From Cerrena zonata (lineage: Eukaryota > Basidiomycota > Agaricomycetes > Polyporales > Cerrenaceae): 64,000 bases of DNA. A program made the translations under genes and the position numbers. The stretch lies in contig JASBNA010000004.1 of the NCBI GenBank assembly GCA_038087015.1, positions 1,860,001 through 1,924,000 of the forward strand. The letters run 5' to 3'. The notes under the pieces were generated by a model. It did not search any database. It was not told the DNA's origin and was given only the letters and a program-made list of their open reading frames with translations. Below are positions 35,059 through 47,515 of the stretch, piece after piece; positions within the stretch are counted from its first letter, which is position 1, and every line of letters starts with the position of its first letter.

Positions 35059-38000
35059 ATGGATTACCTACGGACGCTAGGTTCCGCTGCGGTCTCGACA
35101 CTTGTACAAAAGTCAGGATTAACTCTCCCTTTCTCGCTTGGGCAGAAAGTTGCTTCGTTCGAAGGAAAGTCGATATGGACTTTGCATGATGCTACGAAAC
35201 GGGTACGTGTCTATCTCGCATTGCACGATCTAACTTGGAACTAAGACGCCGCTCGGAATAGGAAGATGGCAGCGCTGTTTCTGTATTCGAATTCGATTCA
35301 AGCCTCCCGAGAAATCGAAATGCCATGCCACTTGCGAAAAATACCCTTCGAAAGTTGCGAACAATACGACATCCTGACGTTCTGAAATTCTTGGACGCGG
35401 TCGAAACTGATACTACCATCTGCATCATGACCGAGAGAGTGCGACCGCTTGCTCCTGCTATTCACGAACGAGCTTCAAAGCCTGCTCAGGAAAGGGAGGA
35501 CTGGCTATTGTGGGGATTGCATCGCAGTTTCTGTACGTCCCCCTTCCTACTTGCTAATTTAATGTCAATTTATTTCGTGCCAGGTAGCCCTTGCGTTTAT
35601 AAATGATGCATGCGCTTCGACTCATGGAAATGTTCGCATTGACTCTGTGTTTATCTCACCTTCGGGTGAATGGAAGCTAGGAGGTTTCGAACTACTTAGT
35701 AACCCCAAAGACGAGGCTGCTGTGCTATATGTACGTTGCAAACCTTTGTCGGTATTTATTCTATTCATATTATTATCCTTAAGAACATGGGAACCCTTCT
35801 ACCAGACTCCGCATCATACTCATCACCAGAAGTAAAAAAGGGCGGTTACTCATCCCTCAAAGAGTGATCTTCTCTTCCTCACAATATCGTCTAATATACT
35901 TACTAGCATATGACTAGAAACCCTATACCAGCCGCCGATTCATATGCACTTGGTCTACTCATACATTTTGCGTTCAACCCATCACAATCTCTACCAGCAA
36001 CAGCCCAACCTCCTCATCCCGCTCCAACACCTGCTTCGAGAGGATTGATACCAACATCCGTTTTCCCCGCCTTTAAGAAATTACTGAACCCGAATGCCAA
36101 AGCACGACTAACATCAAAGACGTTCCTTGAACTGGGAATGGCTGAAACAGCTGGCGAAGGATCGGGGTTCTTTGCGTCAAATCGATTGGTCAAAGTCTGT
36201 GCCGGATTGGACAACTTCAATCTTGGTAGCGAGTCTGAGAAAGCTGTTCTGTTACGGCAAGTACCCTATCCTGCTTCACTGTCCCTTTGGACGATATATC
36301 GACGATTATAACATATGTAGAACCTTGAAAGAGTCTGCGGCGTCCCTTCCACCCGAGTTTGCTTCATACAAAGTCCTACCAGCCCTAGCATCTGCACTGG
36401 AGTTTGGTGGAGCGTCAGCACCAGCCATTATCCCGCTAATATTAGAATTCGGGAAGAACATCTCTCCTCAAGAATACTCTTCAGTTATCCTGGTACACAT
36501 TATCAAACTCTACACAAGTCCGGATCGTGGCACCCGAATGGCTCTCTTGGAAAGTTTACCAGAATACTCAGACAAACTAGATAAGAAGATGGTTGGTGAC
36601 AAGATTTGGCCTCATCTAGTGAGATTTCACTTTTGATCGGACCTATAGGAGATACTTATTATGTTCGAAGCAAACGGGTTTTGCAGATACCGTCCCTGTG
36701 ATACGTGAAGCGACTGTCAAGTCGATCATCCTGCTCTCAGACAAGGTATTTCGAAACGTACCTCGAGGTCGTAAATATTAAGACTAATTCCTGTCTAGTT
36801 CAACGAACGTATCCTCAATAACGATCTTCTCCGACATCTCGCTCGTATGCAAGCCGATCCAGAAGCATCAATACGAACGAACGCGTGTATTCTTATCGGT
36901 CGTCTTGGACCTACGTTAGGATATAACACCAAGCGTAAAGTGCTTGTTCCTGCGTTCACGAAAGCTCTCAAAGATCCTTTCGTACATTGCCGTGTGGCTG
37001 CCCTTATGGCGCTGATGGCGACCATCGACTGTTTCGAGCTGGAAGAGCTTGCTAACAAAGTGATACCTAATATGTCGTTTTCCCTAGTCGATAAAGAGAA
37101 GTGTGGATACTTCATTTTGGCCTATGGTTTTCCAGGCTGACACCGCTGTAGACTGGTACGAGATCAAGCGTTCAAGACAATTCAGCTGTTCATCAAGAAA
37201 TTGGAGGAATATGCCGCTACTCTGGTAAGTCCTCGTGAATCGATAAATAGGCAAACGCATTTTTGACGTTATCCTTAGCCCGAAACTGCTGCTGAGGAAC
37301 CTCAAATACCCGGACTAGGTATTTCAGCCGCAACACAAGGCCAGAATACGTTGGTCAATTCCGCTGCAGGCGCTGCAGGTGCACTTGCAGGATGGGCAAT
37401 CACTTCTCTGGGCAAGAAGGTTCGTTGTATAACTTATAGCAACTTGTACCTTGGATATATATTCACGAGTCTACCCAGTTGGCTGCATCGGACCTCCAAA
37501 GTACAATGAACGCAGCAACAAACGGAACGCCACCTGACCGGCCAACTTCCGCACCTCCGCCCCAAGCCAACCTCTCGACGAATGGAGTGCCAGGACTAGC
37601 ATTAACAAAAACTACGCCTCTGCCTTCTACACCGAATCCATTTGGATCTGCAAGCAAACACAAGGGGATGCAACTGGGCGCAAACAAAGTCCCGGCCAGC
37701 TCGTCTCACTTCACGGCGGATTGGGCTCAGGAGGCGGCGGCGGAGGCTGAAGCGGGACAAGGCGCGAATCCTTGGGGAACTGATGACCTTATGGACGTCA
37801 ATGCTGATCAAGATGATTGGAGTATGTCTTTCGACCAGCTGGACGTTTATGTAGTATGCTGACAACCGCGAGTAGGTGCATTTGAAACCGCACCGTCTGA
37901 TCCAGTGATTACGGTCGGTCTTGGATTCTCGGGTACAGGTTCAAGTGGATCAGGGCAAGCAGGTATGTTCATATATAATCGTTGTTTGTTTTTTGAACTC

Positions 38001-38395
38001 ATCTGTAACGATAGTGGATGATGATTGGGGGGATGTATTCGAGAAGAATGAGACCGAGGCGTTACCAGGCGGTTGGGGGTCCTCAGCTGCTGCACCGGTG
38101 GTACAACCTAAACCTTCAAAGGCTGCTCCCAAACCAGCTGTCCTTGCGACTAGATCGACATCCTCGCAATCACCAGTACCAAGTCGAGGCGTATCTCCTG
38201 CTCCTCTAACGCCTGCAGCTAGTACTGCGGGTATGTCGAAGGAAGAGAAGGCTGCAGAGATGGCGAGGCGTAAAGAAGAGAGAAAGCAGGTAAGTGCTCT
38301 ATGAACTTCACCATGAAATCTCTTCGTCTAATTTGTTTTTACAGCGTATTGCGGCGTTGAAAGAGCAGAAGAAGCACGCGACGCCAAAGGCGTGA
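35059..38395 (+). CDS. SCY1-like pseudokinase with HEAT repeats
   Basis: Homologue of yeast Cex1 and animal SCYL1, which act in tRNA export and COPI retrograde traffic. It starts MDYLRTLGSAAVSTLVQKSG. The N-terminal kinase-like domain is catalytically dead: the HRD position reads THGNVR, DFG reads GGFELL, and the SFEGKSIWTLHD stretch replaces the Gly-rich loop. HEAT-type helical repeats follow (LPPEFASYKVLPALASALEF, NACILIGRLGPTLGY, RVAALMALMATIDCF). After an Ala/Gly-rich LVNSAAGAAGALAGWAITSL segment comes a low-complexity tail with acidic-Trp motifs (NPWGTDDLMD, VDDDWGDVFE). The end is a basic coiled coil, EEKAAEMARRKEERKQ and ALKEQKKHATPKA. The many exons are in frame, about 780-800 aa. Location is inferred as cytosol/Golgi. 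Confidence 0.9.
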
Positions 38396-38481
38396 GACAA
38401 GTTGACGCATGACTTTGTGAGGTAGACTTGGATGGGTATATATGATATACAAGGGGTATGGATATGGTTGTTGTCGTTAAA

Positions 38482-38963
38482 TTATGAGGATTCTTTCTCT
38501 GTTGATGATTGAAGATCCTCGACCGGAACACGAACCAAACGTTCCCCCTGTGAAGGCGCGTTTTCTTGTGCCTCGCGCTCTGCGTTCTGTTGTCGTGTAG
38601 AGACTGTTGAACATAAGTGAACACTCTTCGACTAATTGATACAAAGGTAACATACGGAAGAGATCTAATATTCTGAACATATTTGGCCACTGCTCTAATA
38701 CCTGTCCGTGCACTTCATGGAAAGTTGGAACAAACTTGAGGTAGTAGTAAGCAATTAGGCAACTCACCAACACCTGCATCTGCGATCACGTCGAAATCGT
38801 CACCCAAAGCGTCGATCCGACGAACGAAGTTGGCACTGGCTTTCTCCAAAGCGATTATAGCTTCACATTCCTTTTTCTTCTCGAGTAGTTTGGCTTGAGC
38901 CGCGGCGTTGGAAGCCTGAGAAGGAAGCTGGGACTGACGACCTGGTGCCATAGATTGCCGCAT
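38482..38963 (-). CDS. DAD2: DASH complex subunit DAD2
   Basis: Kinetochore protein of the DASH/Dam1 ring, which couples chromosomes to spindle microtubules. Three exons. The start MRQSMAPGRQSQLPSQ is followed by the family core AKLLEKKKECEAIIALEKAS, RIDALGDDFDVIADAG and VLEQWPNMFRILDLFL, then a variable tail ending SSTEKESS. The core spacing (two helices, then QWPNMF) is diagnostic for Dad2. About 130 aa, normal for the family. A longer frame upstream (to 39047) was rejected because it would enter the divergent promoter and adds no conserved sequence. Divergent from MED12. Confidence 0.88.
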
Positions 38964-39226
38964 GCTTATAGTAGCCAGGAGTGTCCTGAACAATTGGGTA
39001 TGTTTGAGTTTCGCGTAATTGAGAGTACTGTGGAAGTGCAAAGGCACTAATCATAAGTCTGCAATATCGAATCTCGATACGTCCGGCACTTGCCGAACAT
39101 ATTGACCAACGCGTCCACATTGCCTCCACACCTGAGTTGTACATCGAATGTTCGCGGCGTTACCAGTTCGCTTTCTTCTTCCTCCCAATATTTCCGCCTC
39201 AACCTCCTAGGGCGTGCAATCGGGCA
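38964..39226. promoter_or_regulatory. Bidirectional promoter of DAD2 and MED12, with one MCB site
   Basis: Only 263 bases separate the two start codons. An exact ACGCGT lies at 39109-39114, as found twice upstream of MCM2. No TATA box is evident. Confidence 0.6.
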
Positions 39227-42200
39227 ATGAGCAGAGGGGTCGATGGGCCACTGCCCATCTACGAGTCTCATCCGCCCGAATGGCTTCGTAAAGCACATTC
39301 TTCTTCCGACTTAGGTGCAGAATATTCTATTATTTATAATGGTTCACATTTACATCGATGCTCGTATATAGGATATGCTGGCTTTTTCCCACCTCGACCC
39401 GACCAGGTTGAGGAATCCTTGACTGAAAATAATGTCAAGAATGGGTTACACATCGCCCCGCAGGTTTCTGTAAGTGGCTATTCCTTCATCTCATCAGGCC
39501 TCTTCTAATACGATGCTCAATCAATAGGCAGAGACTCTGAGTGCTCGTGATACTGTACAGGAACGTCTGGCAGGTGAAGATGTGTTAGAAGACCTCAACG
39601 ACCTTATGAACCAGATCTTCGCACGAAGAGCGGAAACGACCCCCGCTATTCCGTAAGCACATCAAATTTGTATTGTACACCAAGGACTACATATTCAAGT
39701 TGGTAATAGCTCTTCGTCCTTCCGCTTGCCCTCAAGGGTCACGCTCAATGAGACAAAACGGCTGGCATGGTTTACAGATCTAGCTAATCCCGACGTCCCT
39801 CTACACAAGCTAGGCAAGAGTGTTCCCCACGGTGCCAAAGGACATGATCTGCTAGACCTCCTTCACACTAAGAATGTTGCTATTCCTCGTGCTGTTTGGT
39901 TCTTACGTGTATTTGGTGGAAATGAAACAGTAAGTATCACGTGCTCCGCCTTTCCACCGCGAGAAGAGGTGGGACGATTGCTCAATAGGCATCAAACCTG
40001 TGTTCTCCTTTTCAATAATCTAACATGGCACAAGCGTTTTGCTTGTTTATGTTATGTTGTTCCTCTTGTGTCCCTCGGATGGAATAAACGGCTACGACTG
40101 TCTACAGCTCGCGTTCTGACATTTTTATTATGCATTTTCAGGCTGGCCTACGAAACAAACCTACGTTGTATAACCCCACTCAGTACAGCATTGACTGGGC
40201 GATCATCATGAACGGCTATTTGAAGAAACAGTTGTTGGAGATTGCTCTACCAATGGCCCCACGACCTGGCTTTGGTATCAAACAGACGTTCAAGGGAGTC
40301 CTTTCGGATCGTGATTCCCGTGAACGGTGGATATCCCGTTTTTCCTACAGGTGGGCTAGACAACATTGCTTGCGGTTATGCTCCTGATGTGTGTATAGCT
40401 TACAGCTGCTACGAAACTTCTACGCGGAGGGACTTGTTGACAACAGAACTTTTTTGGCTTGGTTGATCCACCAACTGTATATCTCCAATCTGGCACAGCT
40501 TGGTTTTATCGCACGCCTTGTAGATGAATTTATGGAGGGTATTGTTTCCACCCGAGCTCTGACGAGACCAACAGTAGAGGCATGCCTTAACCGCTTATCT
40601 GAGGTATGCTTCACACTACAGGAACTCACTGACCCTACTCACGAGTATGTAGATCAAAGCGACACCAGCTCAGGATCACCTTGTTAATTTGGAAAACATC
40701 TTGAAGACTGTACTAATGGTTAGTGAATTATGTATGACAGGTTTCACGTGGTCGCTCAAAGCTACATTCAGAGAGCTCTTCTTGCGCTACCTAATGCATT
40801 CGTTAATCCGAAGACTTGGCTTCAACATTCAAGTCTCCTTCGGGAGATCGTTGTCAGCTACAACGAGGATGGTGCTTTGGGAACATCTACGGAGTTGTCT
40901 GTCTCTGGTCTGCAACGGGATCTAGTTGATAGTTTCATTAATGTCAAAAGACGCAACGAAGCAATACTTTTCAAAGATCTTCCGACTCGACCTACTGGTC
41001 CTCTGTCCTCGGCTTTACATGATATCAAGCTATTGAACTCCCTTTCTGGCAGTACTGATATCGAGTCTATTCTCTTCTTCGACACCGTGTTGGATGAATC
41101 TCCCGCTTTTGCTCAGAAACTTGATATTCTCTTGACGTGGAGTGTAACCCCATTGCAATACGGCGACCACCGACCTTACGCTGCTGCATCGCTTCTTCGT
41201 TGCTGGCGCGAACGTGCTGGAGAACGTGCCATCCGTCGTGACCGTACATCTCCAGACGAGTTTATCCAGGATCAGCTTTTCGATTGGCTCGATAATTGTG
41301 AAGTCGCAGCTGAACCAGGCAACTTATCCAACTTGGCGTTACTCTTCGGGGAGCTAGTGAAACACGGATTGTTCTCCTACCCGATGTATGTTCAACGTCT
41401 CATTGCTCGAGGCGAGCGAGGTTTGTCTTCTACAGAGGTAGGTAGTACCGACGAGGCGACGTCCCAGCAGAGCTTACAGTCAGAGCTGTCATATCAGACA
41501 GATGTATCAAGACATCGTAATTTCCTCCGGTGGATTCCTCTACAATTTTCGTCGTCCGCGTTGATTATGCAGCGTAAAGTAACGTTGTATGGCGTACGTG
41601 CTAGGAAAATCAAAGAAGATGAAATCGAGAAAGAAATTCGCAAGGAGATTCGGGCCATGTTGCCCGAGCTTTTCGATGGTAAGCACGACTCGAATTTTTT
41701 TTCTCGCATTGTCTAATGTACAATTAGGAGAGTCGTTACCGATCGAAGCTCTCACGGACGGCCTAGAGTCCAGCTGTAAATTGATGTATTCGGCTCCAAG
41801 ATTTGAACAGGTCCGGATAGTACGAGAGTGGCTCTTCCCCATCCTGAAAAAGAAAATAGCCAGGTATTTGGGTCAGGTTAAAGTTCGAAACATCTTTCTG
41901 AGACATAATAATGTAGTCAAGCAAACGTCACAGTAACCGATGGACCAAACCCTGTCACCAAAATATATTCCGTCTCAACTGTGCTTATGGCTCATTGCAA
42001 ATGCTATGGCAGCATACTTGATGTAAGTAGGAACTGTCTTCCTAGTCGACTAACTTGTTTGCTGACAATGTGACAGTTGACATTATTCGCGCTGGAACAA
42101 AAGTGCACGCATGACTTACTCACGATCGTCATCGATACACTTCGACAACATGTGGAGGTTTGGGCCTGCATGAATGCATTGGGTAGGACCACCGAAGCAC

Positions 42201-45092
42201 TCCTGGCAGCACATCAAGATTGGAAAGCCAACTCGGCTACGAATCTAAGTCTGCTCGATCTTCTAATCGAGTTCGACAACATGAGATATTTGGACCCCGG
42301 GGTTCGTGAACAGATACACGCAGATCGTGCTTTGTACAAACAGGTATGTCAACATGTCTTCGATTTCGAAATATACTCACTGAGTAATATGTTAGGCTCT
42401 TCATCCTACACACGATGAACCCAACCTTGTACCACCGGCACTCCCAGAAATTCTGATGATGGCTCAAGACTCCCGACCCGATGCGCCTTCCAATCTAGCG
42501 AAAAGCCTTTGGTACAAATATCGTACGGCTACGGACTGGGCGTGGAAGGTCTGGGACAACACTATGGCCAGTCTTCACAATATCCCAGATATCTTCGCGG
42601 ATCAACAAAGCCGTACATTATGCGCCTTGCGTTATGCCGCATTCCTAACATATATCGAGCATCACTTACCCTCGGGCTTGGATGACACTGTCATTCAATG
42701 GTTTGCTGGCCCCGGTGGAGCGGAAATGGCGACTCTAACTCAAGCCTCCTGGGATGTCGTGACAATCGTACTTCTTTATCTTGTTGTTCATGGTGCCCTG
42801 TCCACCGTGGCCATATTGAAAGGATTGGTGTACCCGTCATGGAGGGCTGGTGCAGAAGCTGAATCCGTTGCCAAAGGTTCATCTTTGGCAACCCTACTCC
42901 TTTCCGTCGATAACATCTGCAAACGGCTGCTTCTGGGCACGGAATGTGGAAATGATTATCCTCCAGCTGATTTCTTCGAAGCACGAGGTTTGCAGACTCG
43001 CCGTCGAGATGTGTACCGAGAGCCACACTTCGCGTTGCTCATGCATAATCTCCCTTTCCTTGTGCTTTTGGAAGAAAACATCAACATACCCCCGAATGCT
43101 AGGAAGTTAGCTAAGGAGTTCCGACGGGATATCTGCAACACCTGTATCTTCAGACAAGGAGTATATCGTGATCTTGACACTGTCAACCTCGCTTTCGAGA
43201 AGGTTCTTGAAGACGATAGCGTGCCTACTCAGGTCCACGAGGCGCTTATCAAGGCATTAAATCTCGTACTCAACGAAGGGTACTCTGGTCAGTACTCTGG
43301 TCATCCTTACACTGAGTCTGAGTACTGAGTTCTCATAATACTAGATACTGGAGGTCTAGATTGTACAATGATGTCGGCATCAGCTTTGACACCTTGGAAG
43401 CTTGCAGCCACTTTCATGGAAAACCGATTTTCTATGAAGCAACTCAGTTCCGCCCTAACTCGTGATATTACCCGCAAGAGAGCTAATGATACTCTGGATC
43501 AAATGGCGGCGAGGATGTTCCAACAAGATATGACAGCAGAGCAGAGTGACTTTGTTGCCGAGATGATGAAGGGAATCACTCTCCCAGTGGCACAGAAGGT
43601 AAGCTTGGTATGTCACCCTGAAAACCTTTTGCGCTAATCCGTCGTAGTTGATCTCTGCAGGTCTTCGTCGTCTTACTGCTCTACTCAAAGACCCACGTTA
43701 TGCTTCTATGGAGAATAGTGCTTCGCTGATCTCGGTGGCTGGCGAAGTACTGCGTCTGCTCATAAGTATCACAAAGTCATTGCGCGACAATGAACAGACG
43801 ATTCCCGAGCTAGAACCGAGCGGGATTATGGTAGATGAAGGGCTCTTTACAGAGATAGTGAAGAAGCTCAGATTCATCATGAATTTTCTTAAACCGAGTT
43901 ATCCCAACGGAGATGAGACAGGGAATGTCTCTCGCCTAACGATGTTCCTTGCACGGATTATTCACTTCGTCTTAGCACTTCCATCTACTTGGACTACCCA
44001 ATTCAGAGGCTTTATCAGTCATTACTCGGTGACGTTGACAGCCTTGATCACTGTGAGTAGTAATTTACTGTTCTTTTTCCTCGATTCGCGCAAGCTAATA
44101 CTTGCTACAGTTGTTTGGCAGCGGCAATCTCATAAACGAAGTATTATTCCCCCTTCTCGTCGACACACTTTGCTTGGTTTTAGATGGTAAGTCCTTATCG
44201 ATTCCAACCACAATGTTATTAACAAGCTACAGAGGTTCCGGTGGACCTGAAGCAAACTTCGATCACATGGTGGCTTTGGTACCCCGAAATTGGTCTTCAA
44301 ACTCTACCTCTGGATATGCCGTTAGAGTATCAAAGACAGTTTCGGTCGATGCTGTCTTTTGTATCTCCAAACCCGGCGGTAGCGAGTTTGGCGTATGTCT
44401 CACAAGACCCTTCAGGGCAAACCAGCATCACGCCTGTGCAAAATCGACCCTGGGATTGGACGGAACATCTCGGTGAACCATCGCCCACAGAATCCAAACC
44501 AGAAGATAAAGATAAAGAGGAACCTACGATCATCAAGAACTCGGCTTCCTTACCTCTGGAACTCTTTGCAGCAAGAACGACCGGAGAACAAATTGTGATA
44601 CATGACGACGATGCGAGAACCGAATACGCAATCACAACATTCCAAGACGATGTAGCATCCGGAAGTGTTTTCCATCGCGACTGGCGGGAAACTCGGGCTC
44701 CACATCTATTACACCCAGACAGAGCCGAGCTAGATGATGAGGTCGGGCCTCTACCTACGTTCAAGGGCATGGTGCAAGGTACCGGAGAACGGCACTCGAA
44801 TTCTCGCAGGCCATCGCCTGCTTCGTCTATTCGGTCCCGGGGTTCGGCAGGACGTCCTCCCTCCGGATTATCCTCTCATCGACAGAGTCCTTCTAATCTC
44901 ACCCGTTTTACGGGTTCAACGGCTGGAGACGCTATTGACGTGGATAGTCTTGATTTCTCTGCGACAGGGTCAAAGAGAAAGTCTGCGCCCTCCGACGATG
45001 AGATTGAAATTATCGAAGGACCTGTTCCCCTCGATAGCAGACGGGCGAAGGGCAAGATTGCCGTAAAACCTCGGCCTTCCAAGAAACGATGA
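39227..45092 (+). CDS. MED12: Mediator complex subunit 12 (MED12/Srb8)
   Basis: Subunit of the Mediator kinase (CDK8) module; nuclear. The N-terminus MSRGVDGPLPIYESHPPEWL is followed by GYAGFFPPRPDQVEESL, then the Pfam Med12 domain RLAWFTDLANPDVPLHKLGK, SVPHGAKGHDLLDLLHTKNV and AIPRAVWFLRVFGGNE. A long helical middle covers 40140-44190 (examples: LLRNFYAEGLVDNRTFLAWL, VDIIRDTLRQ-like helices, LWYKYRTATDWAWKVWDNTM). The C-terminal ~280 residues are disordered, Ser/Pro-rich and end with the basic run KGKIAVKPRPSKKR. About 1600 aa in some fourteen exons, in the expected size range. The start was chosen at 39227 as the first ATG in frame with IYESHPPEWL. It lies head-to-head with DAD2. No internal stop was found in the joined frame. 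Confidence 0.9.
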
Positions 45093-45435
45093 CCATGCGT
45101 TCATCTGATCGTCTTCATTCTTGTTTGAATGGGTTACTATGGTATCCCCACTTCATGGACACATATTTTGGAATTTCAATTCATGACATACGTAATGCCA
45201 GTATTTATCGCTATTTATTACAATACAGTGGATACTAAATCGATTCATCGAAAGGAGTACAGTGCATTATCTGAACAGATAGATGTATGTGGAATTACAT
45301 TGATACAACGCGAGAAAACCTGAACCACGGCAGCCATTATACAATACAGAATACAACAGGGTAGGCAATAACAATGTTTTGGCGACGCTTGGTCACCTGG
45401 GCTAAAAAAGAATGAACAAGGGTATCAATGGGTAA
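45093..45435. other. Convergent 3' spacer between MED12 and 7-TM C
   Basis: About 340 AT-rich bases between converging genes; terminator-like function only. Nothing else was seen. Confidence 0.5.
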
Positions 45436-46903
45436 CTAATCAATATAGCTGACCGAGGCCCATTTCTTCGGTGGGTAATTGAACATATCCGAATCGGCCC
45501 CAGAGAATGAGGTATCGGCTGTAAGAGTGTCAACAGAGGGGTCAACCCTAGCCATCCTGTTGATACTCGACCCCGGAAGAACAACTTCTTGTTCCTCTGG
45601 GGGCTTGTCGTCTGGAGTCCACCAAAGATTCGTGGAAAAATTCGTTCGGTCGACATCTCGCTGACTACGTGTTGTTTCGCTCGAGGATGAAAGACTTAAT
45701 CCTAGACGGACGATAACGAAGCTGAAGACGATACCCTTGGAGAGAAGTGTGAATTTGTATCCTTCAGAGTAGGGAAGTATACGTACAATAATTGGTGACA
45801 ATGCGTCGATCAGGAGGTACTGAGACCAAGACCCGGCAAGGTACGTCGCAAGTAAGACGATGAGGGTCATCGAGTATAGAGCGCCAGATTCAATGACGAC
45901 AAAGAAGACCGGTATGAGATTTGTTGCGCCAACCCTGACGGATAGCTTGTTGACCTGCCAGATCTTGAATGCTACGAGGGCTACCGAATATATATATTAG
46001 AAAACACGATACTTCTGAGCGATATGGAGAATGCATCATACTAGTGCAGATGATGTTGGTGGCCAACGTGAGGGCGAAAAAGGATGAGATCCAATGAGAA
46101 AGCTGGTCGCTGAAGATTTCGGTTTGCGTGTCTATCTTCGCAAAAATATACAGGATGACGCCACCAGACACTATACAGCAGTCCTGTTAGGGTTTCAGAT
46201 GTATAGTTTACTGGTGGAAAGTCTCACCTGCACTTCCGGTTAGTAGTAGACATGGTAACACGATAATCCACAGGTTTTTGTTCCAGACAATGGCCGCTCT
46301 ATACAGCTAAATGGGTTGACATAGTTATAGTGAGCTCAGCATTCTAGCACTACGAAAATGCACTCACCACAAAACCGTCACCAACTAATGTCTGGGTGAT
46401 GTAGATAGCACTCCCAAAGACGTTTGTGAAACTAGATAAATCATAAAAATATGCTGCAGGACCCCCAGGTTCGTTCCTGTAAGTGATGAAGGCGTTGAAG
46501 ATCCGTGCAAAGTTGACCCCAAGGTGCTAGATAGGTTTTGAGATCAAGTTTTAATGAGGGGGAAATGATATCACTCTGTATGACTGCGCACTTACCATGG
46601 TAGCAAGCACCCACATAGTTACAGCGACCCCGAACATGGTGGCACCCATTCCAGCTCCCCCACTCATCTTCCGGCGTAGGACCCATATTGAGATTACGAA
46701 CAGGACTGAGAAGATGCCTAAAGATGAGTTTCAGTCAGTGAGGTGTGGCGTCTTCTCAGGTCTCAAAGAGCTTGTAAATACCATAGAGGAGCGTCTGGAC
46801 GAAGATGGAAACCAGTTTTGACTAAACCGATTGGATCAGTCAATATCGTTGAAACTCAAAATGCCATTCAACTTACCTCGTCCGCAGCGAACGAGCTCGT
46901 CAT
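45436..46903 (-). CDS. Seven-helix membrane protein, basidiomycete orphan family (C)
   Basis: Start MTSSFAADE, then SKLVSIFVQTLLYG (helix 1), a helix near the MSGGAGMGATMFGVAVTMWV block (2), INFxxIFNAFITYRNEPGG-like loop, TNVFGSAIYITQTLVGDGFV (3), YRAAIVWNKNLWIIVLPCLL (4), SSFFALTLATNIICTL (5), VAFKIWQVNKLSVRVGA, FFVVIESGALYSMTLIVLLA (6) and a last helix GIVFSFVIVRLGLSL. The helix 5 block ALATNIICT followed by AFKIW is a frequent signature of mushroom 7-TM orphan proteins. The C-terminal tail is hydrophilic and ends WASVSYID. About 330 aa, eight or more exons. It differs from the A/B pair and from the next DUF6534 gene. Function unknown. Confidence 0.75.
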
Positions 46904-47515
46904 AGCATATGGAAACACAAAACGTGGGGAGTTGCAACGAGAGGCATATCCTCCCAGAGACTAATTTTGCTATTCATTATAACAGCCCGGTCTCACTGGT
47001 GCCTGGGTTAATCCGATTGGTCAACATCTTAAAATTATACCCCCATGTTCCTTTTTGCCTATTTGGGTATTCCGCTCTGGAACGAATTTCGCGCCGAGAA
47101 AAGCGGACGGCGGCCAACTTCAGATTCACGATGTCACTTGCCTCAATCTCTGTGCTTCCATGAAAGGCTAACAAACTCGATTGCAAAGAGAATTGGAGTT
47201 TGGAAGATATGGCTGTATTGTACAACATCCGCCGGGGTATAAGAGGAGAAAGTCCAAAGAATGCAATAAAACTACAAGTATGACAAACCTAACCTTGGAG
47301 ACTTCCAAGCTAGCCGCATACCCACCTTGTGGACTGGGCGATGGAAACAGGAAGTGATTCTATTGGAGAAACATGAGCAGGGAGCGAACCAATCACTCTC
47401 TTACTTTGAAATTTGGAGACTCCAACGGTTCTCCGTATTGTCGATCATACATCTTGTCAGTCGTTGTTTCTATCCGTATACCGGAAACCTGCGGGTACTA
47501 GTGAGAAACTGTACT
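46904..47515. other. Spacer between the two membrane-protein genes
   Basis: About 600 bases: the promoter of 7-TM C and the 3' end of the DUF6534 gene. No supported gene. Confidence 0.45.

Noticed and set aside
38964..39047. 28-codon extension of DAD2 from an upstream ATG
   Set aside because: It runs into the divergent promoter and adds no conserved sequence.
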